From CAZXDS01 sp964639525 (GTDB lineage Bacteria > Bacteroidota > Ignavibacteria > Ignavibacteriales > Melioribacteraceae): a stretch of DNA of 34,259 bases. The stretch's first letter is position 1. Each line of letters begins with the position of its first letter. Under the pieces are notes generated by a model. It ran no database searches, was not told the origin of the DNA, and saw only the letters and a program-made list of their open reading frames with translations. Position numbers and translations under genes: made by a program. The stretch covers positions 1 to 34,259 of the forward strand of contig CAZXDS010000013.1 of the NCBI GenBank assembly GCA_964639525.1, written 5' to 3'. This document shows positions 14,663 through 24,124 of this stretch, piece after piece.

Positions 14663-15274
14663 ATGGAATATTATGAATTGCATCCCGTTACGCCGCAACA
14701 ACGATATATTAATAAAGCAGTTGAAGTTTTAAGAGACGGCGGAGTAATTATTTATCCTACCGATACACTCTATGGACTTGGCTGTGATATTTTTAACCGC
14801 GAAGCTTTGCAGCGTGTTTATGATATAAAAAATGACTTGGAAACAAAATTATTCAGTTTTTTGTGTGCGGATTTGAAAGATATTTCAAAATATGCAAAAG
14901 TTTCTGACTATGCTTACAAAACAATGAAAAAACTATTGCCGGGTCCGTACACATTTGTTTTACCTGCGGCAAAGGAAGTTCCGAAGAAACTTTGGACAAA
15001 AAGGAAAACCGTAGGTATCCGTATTCCCCAAAATGAAATTGCCCGAACCTTAGCTTTAGAACTTGGACATCCGATTATCAGCACAAGTGTTACCAACAGA
15101 CTTGGTGAAAATTATTTTGATGCGGCAGAAATTAGAATAATTTTTGATGCCTCGGTTGATTTGATGCTTTCAATTGGCACACTTTCGGGGAAGCCTTCAA
15201 GTATAGTTGATTTAAGCGGTGATGAACCGGAAATAATACGGGAAGGCTCAGGGGATTTAAGTTGGTTTTTATAA
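14663..15274 (+). CDS. yciO: YciO-type Sua5/YrdC family protein
   Basis: A 203-residue protein of the YrdC/Sua5 fold, whose best-known members (TsaC/Sua5) make threonylcarbamoyl-AMP for the t6A modification of tRNA. Family signatures are YPTDTLYGLG (31-40), LLPGPYTFVL (91-100), TVGIRIP (116-122) and STSVTNR (140-146). The N-terminal HPVTPQQRYINKAVE, the IREGSGD ending and the overall length match E. coli YciO rather than TsaC. The Lys/Arg pair of TsaC after the first motif (KxR) reads KND here, as expected for a YciO-like protein, so TsaC activity should not be assumed. AGGAG six bases before the ATG supports the start. Confidence 0.85.
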   Translation: MEYYELHPVTPQQRYINKAVEVLRDGGVIIYPTDTLYGLGCDIFNREALQRVYDIKNDLETKLFSFLCADLKDISKYAKVSDYAYKTMKKLLPGPYTFVLPAAKEVPKKLWTKRKTVGIRIPQNEIARTLALELGHPIISTSVTNRLGENYFDAAEIRIIFDASVDLMLSIGTLSGKPSSIVDLSGDEPEIIREGSGDLSWFL

Positions 15275-15305
15275 ATCGGAATAAACTTGTTTGGCACTTA
15301 ATCAA

Positions 15306-15893
15306 ATGAATTCATTAATGCAGAAAAGATATTTAATTTTATTTTTATTTCTTTTAGTAAGTTTTAATTTACTTGCTCAAGTTTCTTCTACACCGAGGAT
15401 CAATGTTTTTATCGAATCATCTTTAGAAAACAGTCACCATCTTATTTATTTAGATAATGATGCCACCTATAAAACTAACACCAATTTGAATGTCGGTGTT
15501 GATATATTAATATTGCAGCATAAAAGTAATATTAAATTTGGTTTGGGATTTCTATATCAATTTCCTACAAGTGTTATTGGCCAAGAAGGTAATTATTCGG
15601 TTTTTCCGTTTTATTCTTTTGTGCGTTTAAATATTATACAAACCGAGTTTATTACTCCGACAATTCAATTAAAATTAGGATATAATGTTTTATCAGGCGA
15701 TAAAAATTATTTGGGAAGTAATGCGGATTTGAAAGGTGGACTATATTATAGCGTAGGTTCAGTTCTAATTATGAAAAACAATTTCCAAATTAGGATATTC
15801 TATTCAGTCAATTATGGGAAATATATAACTGAAACAAATAATAATCTCATTAAAAATAATCAGTTATCAATCGGATTAGGCTGGGGTTTTTAA
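15306..15893 (+). CDS. Small predicted outer-membrane beta-barrel protein
   Basis: About 195 residues, with a signal peptide (KRYLILFLFLLVSFNLLAQ). The mature part is made of alternating polar/hydrophobic strands with frequent Tyr, Asn and Gly, and ends in a terminal Phe (GLGWGF). That is the usual look of a small outer-membrane barrel of the porin-like or OmpW/OprF-like kind. No specific family is recognised. ATG at 15306 or 15318 both give a normal signal peptide; a TTG at 15291 is possible but less likely. A long AT-rich hairpin begins at its stop codon. It lies 31 bp after the YciO-like gene and may be co-transcribed. Confidence 0.65.
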   Translation: MNSLMQKRYLILFLFLLVSFNLLAQVSSTPRINVFIESSLENSHHLIYLDNDATYKTNTNLNVGVDILILQHKSNIKFGLGFLYQFPTSVIGQEGNYSVFPFYSFVRLNIIQTEFITPTIQLKLGYNVLSGDKNYLGSNADLKGGLYYSVGSVLIMKNNFQIRIFYSVNYGKYITETNNNLIKNNQLSIGLGWGF

Positions 15894-15926
15894 TATTATT
15901 TTTTTAGTCTCCTAAAAAATAATATT
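15892..15926. terminator. Bidirectional AT-rich hairpin between convergent genes
   Basis: Arms of 15 pairs (AATATTATTTTTTTAG and CTAAAAAATAATATT, one bulged T) with loop TCTC, overlapping the stop codon of the barrel gene. The A/T-rich arms provide T-runs on both strands, suiting transcription arriving from the barrel gene (+) and from the SDR gene (-, ends at 15974). Confidence 0.5.
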
Positions 15927-15973
15927 GCCGCCCCATTTTAGGTGAAGCGACAATTCATTTGCAATAAATAATT

Positions 15974-16747
15974 TTAAGATTTTCTGTAATTTATTATAGC
16001 ATTTGCCTGAACACTTGGCATAATAATTATTTCATTAATATTGGCGTGAGGCGGACGTGTAGCACAAAAAATCACTGCTTCTGCAATATCATCACCATTA
16101 AGCGGAATTAATCCTTTGTAAGCATTTTTTGCTTTTTCTTTATCACCATAAAAACGAACAACGCTGAAATTTGTTTCTACCATTCCCGGGTCAACTGTTG
16201 AAACTCTAATTCCTTTGTCGAGAACATCCATTCTTAATGAACGTGTTATTGCCGTAACTGCATGTTTAGTTGCGCAGTAAACGGATCCGCCCGGATAAGT
16301 TTCATGTCCGGCAATTGACCCGATGTTTATAACATGTCCGCTTTTCCGTTCAACCATCTTAGGAACAATTGCGCGAGTAACATAAAGTAAACCCTTAATG
16401 TTTGTGTCAATCATTTCTTCCCAGCCATCAATATCATCTTCATATAACTTATTTGTTCCGCGTCCAAGACCGGCGTTGTTTATAAGAATGTCAATATCTC
16501 CCCATTTTGAAGGTAATGTTGAAATGTTTTTTTTAATCAAGTCATTATTGCGCACATCAAGTTGAAGTCCAAAAACTTCAACATTAAATTTTTTACGAAT
16601 ATCCTCAGCTATAGCATCAATTGTGTCTTTGGTTCTCGAAGAAATTATCAATCTTGCTTTTTCCTTAGCAAACGCATAAGCACATGCTTTACCAATGCCG
16701 GATGATGCTCCTGTAATGAACACCGTTTTGTTGTTTAAATGTTCCAT
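15974..16747 (-). CDS. SDR family NAD(P)-dependent oxidoreductase (YdfG-like)
   Basis: A 257-residue classical short-chain dehydrogenase. The cofactor motif TGASSGIG is at 12-19, NNAG at 90-93, and the catalytic tetrad is Asn116, Ser144, Tyr157 and Lys161 (YCATK). SSRT at 36-39 after the second strand favours NADP. The overall pattern, including the DPGMVETNFS segment near 186-195, resembles YdfG-type 3-hydroxy acid/serine dehydrogenases, although substrate range in this group is broad. It is the last gene of a minus-strand run after the Na/Pi transporter, PhoU-like and membrane proteins (12 bp after the last). AGGA lies six bases upstream of the ATG. Confidence 0.88.
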   Translation of the reverse strand: MEHLNNKTVFITGASSGIGKACAYAFAKEKARLIISSRTKDTIDAIAEDIRKKFNVEVFGLQLDVRNNDLIKKNISTLPSKWGDIDILINNAGLGRGTNKLYEDDIDGWEEMIDTNIKGLLYVTRAIVPKMVERKSGHVINIGSIAGHETYPGGSVYCATKHAVTAITRSLRMDVLDKGIRVSTVDPGMVETNFSVVRFYGDKEKAKNAYKGLIPLNGDDIAEAVIFCATRPPHANINEIIIMPSVQANAIINYRKS

Positions 16748-16759
16748 AGTGTATCCTAA

Positions 16760-17299
16760 TTAATTTATGTATTCTAAAATTCGTGTAGCTTTTCTTTTTA
16801 AATAAGTAGTCAACATAATTATAATAACAAACATGAACATAATTTTCCCACTATTAACAATTTTCAAATGAATCATTAATTGATTCCAATCATTTATTGA
16901 ATTTATAACAAGTAATGAGATTACAGCACCATAAAAAACGGAAATAATTAAATATAGGGCAATCACTAAATTGAAGAATATAAGGGAAAATCGTTTTTGT
17001 CCAAGAATTGATTTTTTTAATAGAGCAGTTCCAATTTCCAACATCAAAATATTAAACACAAACGGTGCAAAATAAATTATTCCAAACGCAATAGCAGAGC
17101 CATTATTTTGCAAGTGAAAAATTGGTTTAAATATAAAGTAATTAAATCCAAAGTGAAAATCAGTTATTCCGAAAATTAAAGCAATGAGCGCTTGAAAAAT
17201 TCCTGTTAAAAATAATATACTCAATAAAGCAGATATTATTCCAATTAAAATAGCAGTAAAATTTTCAATAAAATTATGTTTTTGATTCCGGGGCTTCAA
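16760..17299 (-). CDS. Hypothetical four-helix membrane protein
   Basis: A 179-residue integral membrane protein with hydrophobic segments at roughly residues 12-38, 66-88, 105-130 and 148-166. The C-terminus is basic and probably cytoplasmic (YLKRKATRILEYIN). No family or conserved motif is recognised. It sits between the PhoU-like gene (26 bp away) and the SDR gene (12 bp away) on the same strand, so it is probably co-transcribed, but nothing ties it to phosphate transport specifically. Confidence 0.7.
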   Translation of the reverse strand: MKPRNQKHNFIENFTAILIGIISALLSILFLTGIFQALIALIFGITDFHFGFNYFIFKPIFHLQNNGSAIAFGIIYFAPFVFNILMLEIGTALLKKSILGQKRFSLIFFNLVIALYLIISVFYGAVISLLVINSINDWNQLMIHLKIVNSGKIMFMFVIIIMLTTYLKRKATRILEYIN

Positions 17300-17325
17300 T
17301 TTAATTTAGTTGTAAATGAAATATT

Positions 17326-18003
17326 TTATTTCTTCTTCTTTTTAGGTTTAAATCCTATCAAATGGAAAGGATTAACCACACTGGTTACTATATTGCGCAA
17401 ATGTGAATATATTCTTTTAAGTGATCTAATATAAAGTGTTAGCGCCACGGCACTGGAAACACTTATCGTCCCATCTTCTCCTCGTAAAAGCGACATTAAA
17501 AGTTCGTCGCACTTTCTACTAACCGAGCGATATTCGGCAAGAAGTTTTCTGCCAAGTTCTTCATCACTATTTTTAAAACAAATGGCTGCCTGTTCAAAAT
17601 ACTCAACCACATCATTTTCAAGCGTAACCAAGTCCTTATCATACATTCCTAATTTAAGCATTGCGGTATGCTCTGTGGCAATTTCCACAATATTTTTGGT
17701 GTAATCGCCTATCCGTTCCAAATCAATAACAATACTTACTAATACTAAACCTGAAGCAAGTTCATCTGTTCCGGCAAGAAGCAAATGCTCAAAAACATCT
17801 TTTCTAACTTCTTTTTGGTATTTATTGATTTCGTGGTCATCATCATTAATAGAAATATCTGCCAGTTTTTGGTCCTTTTCTCTGAGCGCTTCTCTTGATT
17901 GCAGAAACATTTCGTGTGTTAAATCAAGCATTTTATAAGAGCGTTCATAAGCACGCTGCATCAGTGAATCGCTTTTAAATACGGAAAGTAATTCTTTAAA
18001 CAT
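17326..18003 (-). CDS. PhoU-domain phosphate-uptake regulator
   Basis: A 225-residue all-helical protein of the PhoU type. An N-terminal helix pair (KDQKLADISINDDDHEINKYQ, about 43-63) and the segment VSIVIDLERIGDYTKNIVEI (about 90-109) match the E/DxxxD and DLERIGD metal-site signature. A second helical bundle follows (about 120-205), with RSLKRIYSHLRNI, and a basic C-terminal tail (KPKKKKK). It lies 7 bp after the Na+/phosphate cotransporter stop, the common pairing in which PhoU-like proteins restrain phosphate entry. GAGG stands five bases before the ATG. Confidence 0.85.
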   Translation of the reverse strand: MFKELLSVFKSDSLMQRAYERSYKMLDLTHEMFLQSREALREKDQKLADISINDDDHEINKYQKEVRKDVFEHLLLAGTDELASGLVLVSIVIDLERIGDYTKNIVEIATEHTAMLKLGMYDKDLVTLENDVVEYFEQAAICFKNSDEELGRKLLAEYRSVSRKCDELLMSLLRGEDGTISVSSAVALTLYIRSLKRIYSHLRNIVTSVVNPFHLIGFKPKKKKK

Positions 18004-18010
18004 ATTAACC

Positions 18011-19123
18011 TCAATTAAATATAAATATTACGGAAATAGGAATAACAAAAAACATTATTACAATATAGGCAACAGGAATAATCTTGTTTTTTGTGGATAA
18101 CTCGGCAAATTTTGTCGCTAAAAAAATCGGGACTTTACTCAGCGGAGCCCAAATAACAATGCCGCTGATATTAAACAGCAAATGCGAAAAGGCTACTGTA
18201 ACTGCAGCTTGGCTGCCTGTAATAAGTGCTGCAAGTATTGCCGTTACTGTAGTTCCAACATTTGCACCAAGAGTATATGGAAAGATTTTTTTCAACGTTA
18301 AAATCCCGGCTCCTGCAAGGGGAACCATTAGAGAAGTAGTTATTGAACTGCTTTGAACAAGAACTGTTAAAAAAACTCCAACAATAAATGCACGAATTGC
18401 AGTTTTAAAAAGATATTTATCAAACCAATTTTGTGCTTTGGCAACCACCATTGTTTTCAAAGAATCAACCATATATTTTAATGCAATAAACAAAAAGACT
18501 AACGCTAAAACAAGAAGCAACCAGGGATAATCACCTAAGTTATGAGTAAAGAGATGAACAACCGGCTTTGTAATAGCTTTTACGGGACTCAAAAATTTTA
18601 GTCCTCCTACACCTGCAAAAACTGTTTCTAAATCCTGCGAAATAATTCCGAGGAAGTTGGTTGTTACTTGAAGCGGGTAGAGTACCAAAACAGAAAGAAA
18701 GTTAAAAAAGTCGTGAACCGTTGCTGCGGCAAAGGCACGTTTAAATTCGTTACTTCTATTAATCTGTGGCAGTGATGCAATTGTGTTTGTAATTGATGTG
18801 CCGATGTTAGCTCCCATTATAATAGGTATTGCTCCATTGATGGTAAGAGCACCTCCGGCAACCATTCCAACGACTATTGATGTTGTGGATGATGAACTTT
18901 GAATAATGGAAGTGGCGAGAATACCAATAAACAACCCAACTAACGGGTGGCTTGTACTTGCAATGAGAGTTTGTGCAAATTCTTTGCCAAATAGTTTTAC
19001 AGATGCCCCCATCAAATCAAGACTAAAAAAAAATATATAGAGAAAGAATATTAATTTTAAGGAAGCAAACAAATTTGGGTGTTGACTAATAAAGCTTTTT
19101 ATAGCTGTCACGAATGAATCCAT
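18011..19123 (-). CDS. Na+/phosphate cotransporter (NptA/PF02690 family)
   Basis: A 370-residue inner-membrane protein with about nine hydrophobic segments and the inverted-repeat layout of the Na/Pi-II family. QSSSSTTS lies at 75-82, GANIGTS at 104-110, and the second repeat has QSSSITTS near 257-264 and GANVGTT near 289-295. These QSSS elements form the Na+/phosphate site in the family. The PhoU domain that is fused in many homologues is here a separate downstream gene. Lead gene of a four-gene minus-strand run; divergent from the cbb3 cluster with 214 bp between starts. Confidence 0.9.
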   Translation of the reverse strand: MDSFVTAIKSFISQHPNLFASLKLIFFLYIFFFSLDLMGASVKLFGKEFAQTLIASTSHPLVGLFIGILATSIIQSSSSTTSIVVGMVAGGALTINGAIPIIMGANIGTSITNTIASLPQINRSNEFKRAFAAATVHDFFNFLSVLVLYPLQVTTNFLGIISQDLETVFAGVGGLKFLSPVKAITKPVVHLFTHNLGDYPWLLLVLALVFLFIALKYMVDSLKTMVVAKAQNWFDKYLFKTAIRAFIVGVFLTVLVQSSSITTSLMVPLAGAGILTLKKIFPYTLGANVGTTVTAILAALITGSQAAVTVAFSHLLFNISGIVIWAPLSKVPIFLATKFAELSTKNKIIPVAYIVIMFFVIPISVIFIFN

Positions 19124-19337
19124 TAAAGTAATAAAAATTAATAATTAGTAGTATGAAAGATAAAATTTTATTTGATATACAAAAGTTTTTTTTCAAAGAA
19201 ATACTTTAGAAATGGCAAACGATAAATGAGACAACCAGTCCAGGAAACTTCATATTTGTGATTAATTTCAGTATTTTTCTAATAAGAATTTTTATTCTGT
19301 ATATCCCCAAATGTGATTCTAATTAAAAAATATATAA

Positions 19338-21755
19338 GTGATTGAAACTAAAAAATATTCGCCTACCGGAACCGCTTTAAAATGCTATCATTGCGGATTG
19401 GATTGCAAAGACGACTCAATTAGTATTGGAGATAAACTGTTTTGCTGCAATGGCTGCAAGACTGTTTTTGAAATTCTAAAACAAAATGATCTTTGCAATT
19501 ACTACGGTTTGGATGAAAATCCCGGCATTACAAAAAGAGCGGACTTAAAACGCAATTATGATTTTTTAAATGACGCGAAGTTAAAGGAAGAATTACTGGA
19601 TTTTTCCGATGGGGAAATAAGCAAAATCACTTTTAGTATTCCGCAAATGCACTGCAGCTCTTGTATTTGGGTTTTGGAAAATCTTTTCAAATTAAACACA
19701 GGAATTAAATATTCCAAAGCGGATTTTCTTAAAAAAATTGTTACGGTTCAATTTGCTGAAAATGAAATATCGCTAAAAGAAGTTGTTGAACTTTTGGATG
19801 CAATTGGTTACCGGCCTGACTTGAATTTAGAAGGTAAGCATAATCAAAAATCGAATGACTATAATAAAAAACTTTATTATAAAATAGGTATTGCCGGATT
19901 TGCTTTCGGAAATATTATGCTATTAAGTTTCCCCGAATATTTTGCACTTAATAGTTTTGTTCACGGCACGTTAAGAAATACGTTTAGTTATTTAAATATA
20001 TTACTATCGTTACCTGTGTTTTTTTATAGTGCAAATGAATATTTTATATCTGCATACAAGGGTTTGCGAAAGAAAATATTTAATATTGACGTACCTGTTT
20101 CTCTTGGTATAATTACATTATTTACAAGAAGTATATTGGAAATTTCCACACAAACAGGACCCGGTTATTTAGATTCGATGACTGCGTTAGTCTTTCTATT
20201 ACTTGTTGGACGTGTATTTCAAAACAAGACTTATGATGTTCTTAATTTTGAAAGAAATTATAAGTCGTATTTTCCAATTGCAATTACTATCAGAAAAAAC
20301 GGTAAGGAAACAACCAAGCCGGTTGAAAAATTAGAAGTTGGTGATAGAATAATAATTAAAAACAATGAGCTTATTCCGGCAGATTCGGTACTAATCACAG
20401 GCAAAGGTTTTATTGATTACAGTTTTGTAACGGGTGAAGCTAATCCGGTAGAACGGATAAACGGAGATTTAATTTATGCCGGCGGAAAACAGGTTGGCAG
20501 TGCGATAGAAGTTGAAACCATAAAAGAAGTTTCGCAAAGTTACTTAACACAGCTTTGGAACAATCAAGCATTTACTAATAATTACCGGAGCAAACTTGAC
20601 ACACTTATAAATTTAATTAGTAAATATTTTACATTCATAGTGCTTTTCATTGCAAGCCTATCTGCTCTTTATTGGTATCCGAATGCTTCGCTCGCATTTA
20701 ATGCTTTTACTGCTGTTTTGATTATCGCTTGTCCTTGCGCCTTAGCTTTATCAACTCCGTTTACACTTGGAAATACATTAAGAATTTTTGGGCGTAATAA
20801 ATTCTATTTGAAAAACACAAGTGTTGTAGAAAACCTTTCTGCAATAACAAATATAGTTTTTGATAAAACAGGTACCTTAACGGAAACTGATAATTCGGAA
20901 ATTAAATTTGAAGGCGAATTACTTTCGGATTATAAAAAAAGCCTTGTTAAAGGATTGGCACAAAATTCATCACATCCTTTAAGTATTGGTATATGTCAAA
21001 TTTTCGACGTTCAACCAAACAATAGTATAATAAATTTTGAAGAAATTCCTGCTAAAGGATTAAAGGCAACTATTGACGGGCAAGAAATTCAAATCGGCTC
21101 AAAAATGTTTGTCGGCAAAAATGAAGAATCGGACGAGGTAAATTTAAGCACCAAAGTTTATCTTTCAATCAATGGCAAAATTAGCGGTTTCTTTTCGATA
21201 AAAAATAAATATCGCAGTAATGTTAATAAAGTAATAAATAGTCTTGATAACGAATTTAAGTTATCATTATTATCAGGTGATAATGACGGGGAAAAGAAAG
21301 AATTACAAAAAATATTTTCTGATAAAACCAAAATGTTATTTAAACAATCTCCACAAAACAAATTGGATTTTGTTAAAACTCTTCAGCAAAAGAGTTCTAC
21401 GGTTTTAATGATTGGAGACGGATTAAATGATGCAGGGGCACTTAAGCAAAGTGATATTGGAATTGCTATATCGGAAGATGCAAATAATTTTTCCCCGGCT
21501 TGCGATGGTATTTTGGAATCTTCGATGTTTGGGAAATTACCAGCTTTCATAAAGTTTGCAAAAACAAGTAAAAATATAATTATTTTGAGTTTTATTATTT
21601 CATTTTTATATAATATAGTTGGACTTTCATTTGCAGTTCGTGGAACACTTTCTCCGGTAATAGCAGCAATATTAATGCCACTTAGCTCAATTTCAGTTGT
21701 GATTTTTACTACACTAAGTACAAATTTGCTGGCAAAAAAACGGAAATTATTGTAA
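19338..21755 (+). CDS. ccoI: Copper-transporting P1B-type ATPase CcoI/FixI
   Basis: An 805-residue copper-exporting ATPase that supplies copper for cbb3 oxidase assembly. The N-terminal Cys-rich metal-binding domain has CYHCGLDC (16-23) and FCCNGC (35-40), typical of CcoI. A heavy-metal-associated domain follows with MHCSSC (104-109). Membrane Cys-Pro-Cys is at 465-467, the phosphorylated Asp509 is in DKTGT, the SHPLS segment marks the nucleotide domain, and GDGLNDAGAL the hinge. The actuator loop reads TGEA. The start is GTG at 19338, without a clear ribosome-binding site. First gene of the oxidase cluster; its stop overlaps the ccoS start (TAATG). Confidence 0.95.
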   Translation: MIETKKYSPTGTALKCYHCGLDCKDDSISIGDKLFCCNGCKTVFEILKQNDLCNYYGLDENPGITKRADLKRNYDFLNDAKLKEELLDFSDGEISKITFSIPQMHCSSCIWVLENLFKLNTGIKYSKADFLKKIVTVQFAENEISLKEVVELLDAIGYRPDLNLEGKHNQKSNDYNKKLYYKIGIAGFAFGNIMLLSFPEYFALNSFVHGTLRNTFSYLNILLSLPVFFYSANEYFISAYKGLRKKIFNIDVPVSLGIITLFTRSILEISTQTGPGYLDSMTALVFLLLVGRVFQNKTYDVLNFERNYKSYFPIAITIRKNGKETTKPVEKLEVGDRIIIKNNELIPADSVLITGKGFIDYSFVTGEANPVERINGDLIYAGGKQVGSAIEVETIKEVSQSYLTQLWNNQAFTNNYRSKLDTLINLISKYFTFIVLFIASLSALYWYPNASLAFNAFTAVLIIACPCALALSTPFTLGNTLRIFGRNKFYLKNTSVVENLSAITNIVFDKTGTLTETDNSEIKFEGELLSDYKKSLVKGLAQNSSHPLSIGICQIFDVQPNNSIINFEEIPAKGLKATIDGQEIQIGSKMFVGKNEESDEVNLSTKVYLSINGKISGFFSIKNKYRSNVNKVINSLDNEFKLSLLSGDNDGEKKELQKIFSDKTKMLFKQSPQNKLDFVKTLQQKSSTVLMIGDGLNDAGALKQSDIGIAISEDANNFSPACDGILESSMFGKLPAFIKFAKTSKNIIILSFIISFLYNIVGLSFAVRGTLSPVIAAILMPLSSISVVIFTTLSTNLLAKKRKLL

Positions 21756-21961
21756 TGTCAGCCATTTTAGTATTAATTGGTTTTAGTTTATTTGTTGCAC
21801 TGATATTTTTAGTCGCATATTTATGGGCTGTGCAAAACGGGCAATACGATGACAAATATACTCCGTCTGTCAGAATATTATTTGATGATAAAGACGTTAC
21901 TGAAAAAAATGCAAATATTAAGAATAAGAATGATATTGGTTCTAAAGATAAACACAAATAA
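21755..21961 (+). CDS. ccoS: cbb3 oxidase maturation protein CcoS
   Basis: A 68-residue single-span membrane protein with an N-terminal helix (about 3-27) followed by AVQNGQYDD and a short charged tail. This is the standard CcoS pattern; the protein is needed to insert cofactors into CcoN. The start overlaps the ccoI stop by one base (TAATG), indicating translational coupling, and ccoNO begins 27 bp downstream. Confidence 0.93.
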   Translation: MSAILVLIGFSLFVALIFLVAYLWAVQNGQYDDKYTPSVRILFDDKDVTEKNANIKNKNDIGSKDKHK

Positions 21962-21988
21962 TAATTAATTATAAGCAGGAGTTCTTAT

Positions 21989-24118
21989 ATGAATATTGAA
22001 ACATTCAAGTATGACAATCAGACACCGAAATTGTTTGCTATAGCAACAATGTTTTGGGGTGTTGTCGGATTGCTTGTGGGGCTTATTGTTGCAATTCAAT
22101 TCTATGTTCCGTCACTTAGTTTTGGTTTGCCGTATTTAACATTCGGTAGGCTAAGACCTCTCCATACAAATGCTGCAGTTTTTGCTTTTGTAGGAAATGC
22201 AATATTTGCCGGAATATATTATTCGTTGCAGCGTATAAGTAAGGCGCGAATGTATAATGATGTACTGAGTAAAATTCATTTTTGGGGTTGGCAGCTAATT
22301 ATTGTTGCAGCAGCGGTTACTCTTTTAAGCGGAATTACAACCTCGAAGGAATATGCCGAATTGGAATGGCCCATTGATATTGCCATTGCCGTTGTTTGGG
22401 TAATTTTTGGAATAAATATGATTGGAACTCTAATTAAAAGAAGAGAACAGCATATTTATGTTGCCGCTTGGTTTTACATTGCCACTTTTGTTACGGTAGC
22501 AGTTCTTCATATTGGCAATTCCATTGAATTACCTGTTAGTTTTCTTAAAAGTTATCCTGTATATGCCGGTGTGCAAGATGCTTTGGTACAGTGGTGGTAC
22601 GGACATAATGCGGTTGCTTTTTTCTTAACAACACCGTTTTTAGGATTGATGTATTATTATTTACCGAAAGCGGCTAATCGTCCGGTTTATTCTTATAAAC
22701 TCTCCATACTTCACTTTTGGTCGTTAATATTTCTCTATATTTGGGCTGGACCGCATCATTTACTATATACAGCACTGCCAAATTGGGCTCAATCACTTGG
22801 AACCGCCTTTTCAATAATGCTAATTGCACCTTCCTGGGGTGGTATGTTAAATGGACTTTTAACTTTGCGCGGTGCTTGGGATAGAGTTAGAGACGATCCG
22901 GTTCTCAAATTTTTTGTTGTAGCCATAACCGCTTACGGAATGGCAACTTTTGAAGGACCGATGCTTGCTCTGAAAAACGTAAATGCTTTAGCTCATTATA
23001 CTGATTGGATTCCCGCACATGTACACATTGGTACTCTCGGTTGGAACGGATTTATGATTTTTGGTATGCTGTACTGGATGGTACCAAAACTGTGGAATAC
23101 AAAATTATTTTCTAAAAAGATGGCTACTTCACATTTTTGGATTGCAACTCTCGGTATTGTAATGTGGGTAATTCCAATGTACTGGGCAGGATTAACCCAA
23201 TCATTAATGTGGAAAGAATTTACTCCGCTCGGCTTATTAAAATATCCGAACTTTTTGGAAACAGTAACACAAATTATTCCGATGTATATTATTCGCTCAA
23301 TCGGCGGAGCACTTTATTTTACCGGACTTTTAATGGCTGTTTACAATCTTGTTAGAACAATGAAAATGGGTACATTTAAAAAAGAAGAAACTGTTGAAGC
23401 TCCCGCATTTGTTTTGCAGAAAGAAAAGTTCCAAAAAGGAATGATTCACAGATGGCTGGAAAGCAAACCGATTGTATTTACCGTATTATCGTTAGTGGTT
23501 ATTTCCATTGGCGGACTTGTAGAAATTGTGCCAACTTATTTGATAAAATCGAATATTCCTACTATTGCAAGTGTTCATCCATATACTCCGTTAGAATTGC
23601 AAGGTAGAGACATTTATATTAAAGAAGGCTGCAACAATTGTCATTCCCAAATGATCAGACCTTTTAGGTCGGAAGTTGAACGATATGGAGAATACTCCAA
23701 AGCCGGAGAATTTGTTTACGATCATCCTTTCCTTTGGGGTTCAAAACGTACAGGTCCTGATTTACATCGTATTGGCGGCAAGTATTCAAATATGTGGCAT
23801 TATTTACATATGCAAAATCCAAGGCAAATGTCTCCAGGTTCTATTATGCCTGTTTATCCGTGGTTGTTAACAAATACGATTGATGTAGAAGGAACAACCC
23901 CTGCTAAAATCCATGCAATGCGTACACTCGGAGTTCCATATCCGGAAGGGTTTGAAGATGTTTGTGTAGATAACTATTACGCACAGGCGGATTCAATATC
24001 AGATAACTTAATGGATAGCGGCATTTTGGCGGAATCAGATACGGAAATAATTGCCTTAATTGCTTATCTGCAAAGATTAGGCACTGATATAAAAGTTAAT
24101 AAAACAGAAAAGGAATAA
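21989..24118 (+). CDS. ccoNO: cbb3-type cytochrome c oxidase, fused CcoN-CcoO
   Basis: A 709-residue fusion of the catalytic subunit and the mono-heme cytochrome c subunit of the high-affinity terminal oxidase. The CcoN part (1 to ~455) has about twelve helices. His59 fits the low-spin heme b; His206 with His256/His257 fits CuB; Tyr250, six residues before the HH pair, fits the cross-linked Tyr; and HVH at 343-345 fits heme ligation. After a linker and a new membrane anchor (about 496-518), the CcoO part binds heme c at Cys548-Cys551-His552 with a Met ligand in the MSPGSIMP segment. The fusion is common in Bacteroidota-related lineages, while Proteobacteria have separate genes. AGGAG seven bases before the ATG supports the start. 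Confidence 0.96.
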   Translation: MNIETFKYDNQTPKLFAIATMFWGVVGLLVGLIVAIQFYVPSLSFGLPYLTFGRLRPLHTNAAVFAFVGNAIFAGIYYSLQRISKARMYNDVLSKIHFWGWQLIIVAAAVTLLSGITTSKEYAELEWPIDIAIAVVWVIFGINMIGTLIKRREQHIYVAAWFYIATFVTVAVLHIGNSIELPVSFLKSYPVYAGVQDALVQWWYGHNAVAFFLTTPFLGLMYYYLPKAANRPVYSYKLSILHFWSLIFLYIWAGPHHLLYTALPNWAQSLGTAFSIMLIAPSWGGMLNGLLTLRGAWDRVRDDPVLKFFVVAITAYGMATFEGPMLALKNVNALAHYTDWIPAHVHIGTLGWNGFMIFGMLYWMVPKLWNTKLFSKKMATSHFWIATLGIVMWVIPMYWAGLTQSLMWKEFTPLGLLKYPNFLETVTQIIPMYIIRSIGGALYFTGLLMAVYNLVRTMKMGTFKKEETVEAPAFVLQKEKFQKGMIHRWLESKPIVFTVLSLVVISIGGLVEIVPTYLIKSNIPTIASVHPYTPLELQGRDIYIKEGCNNCHSQMIRPFRSEVERYGEYSKAGEFVYDHPFLWGSKRTGPDLHRIGGKYSNMWHYLHMQNPRQMSPGSIMPVYPWLLTNTIDVEGTTPAKIHAMRTLGVPYPEGFEDVCVDNYYAQADSISDNLMDSGILAESDTEIIALIAYLQRLGTDIKVNKTEKE

Positions 24119-24124
24119 GATAGA

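Noticed and set aside
19124..19337. FNR-type operator (TTGAT-N4-ATCAA) upstream of the cbb3 cluster
   Set aside because: A TTTGATATACAAA stretch near 19170 is suggestive but does not match the spacing or second half-site. No convincing oxygen-responsive site was found.
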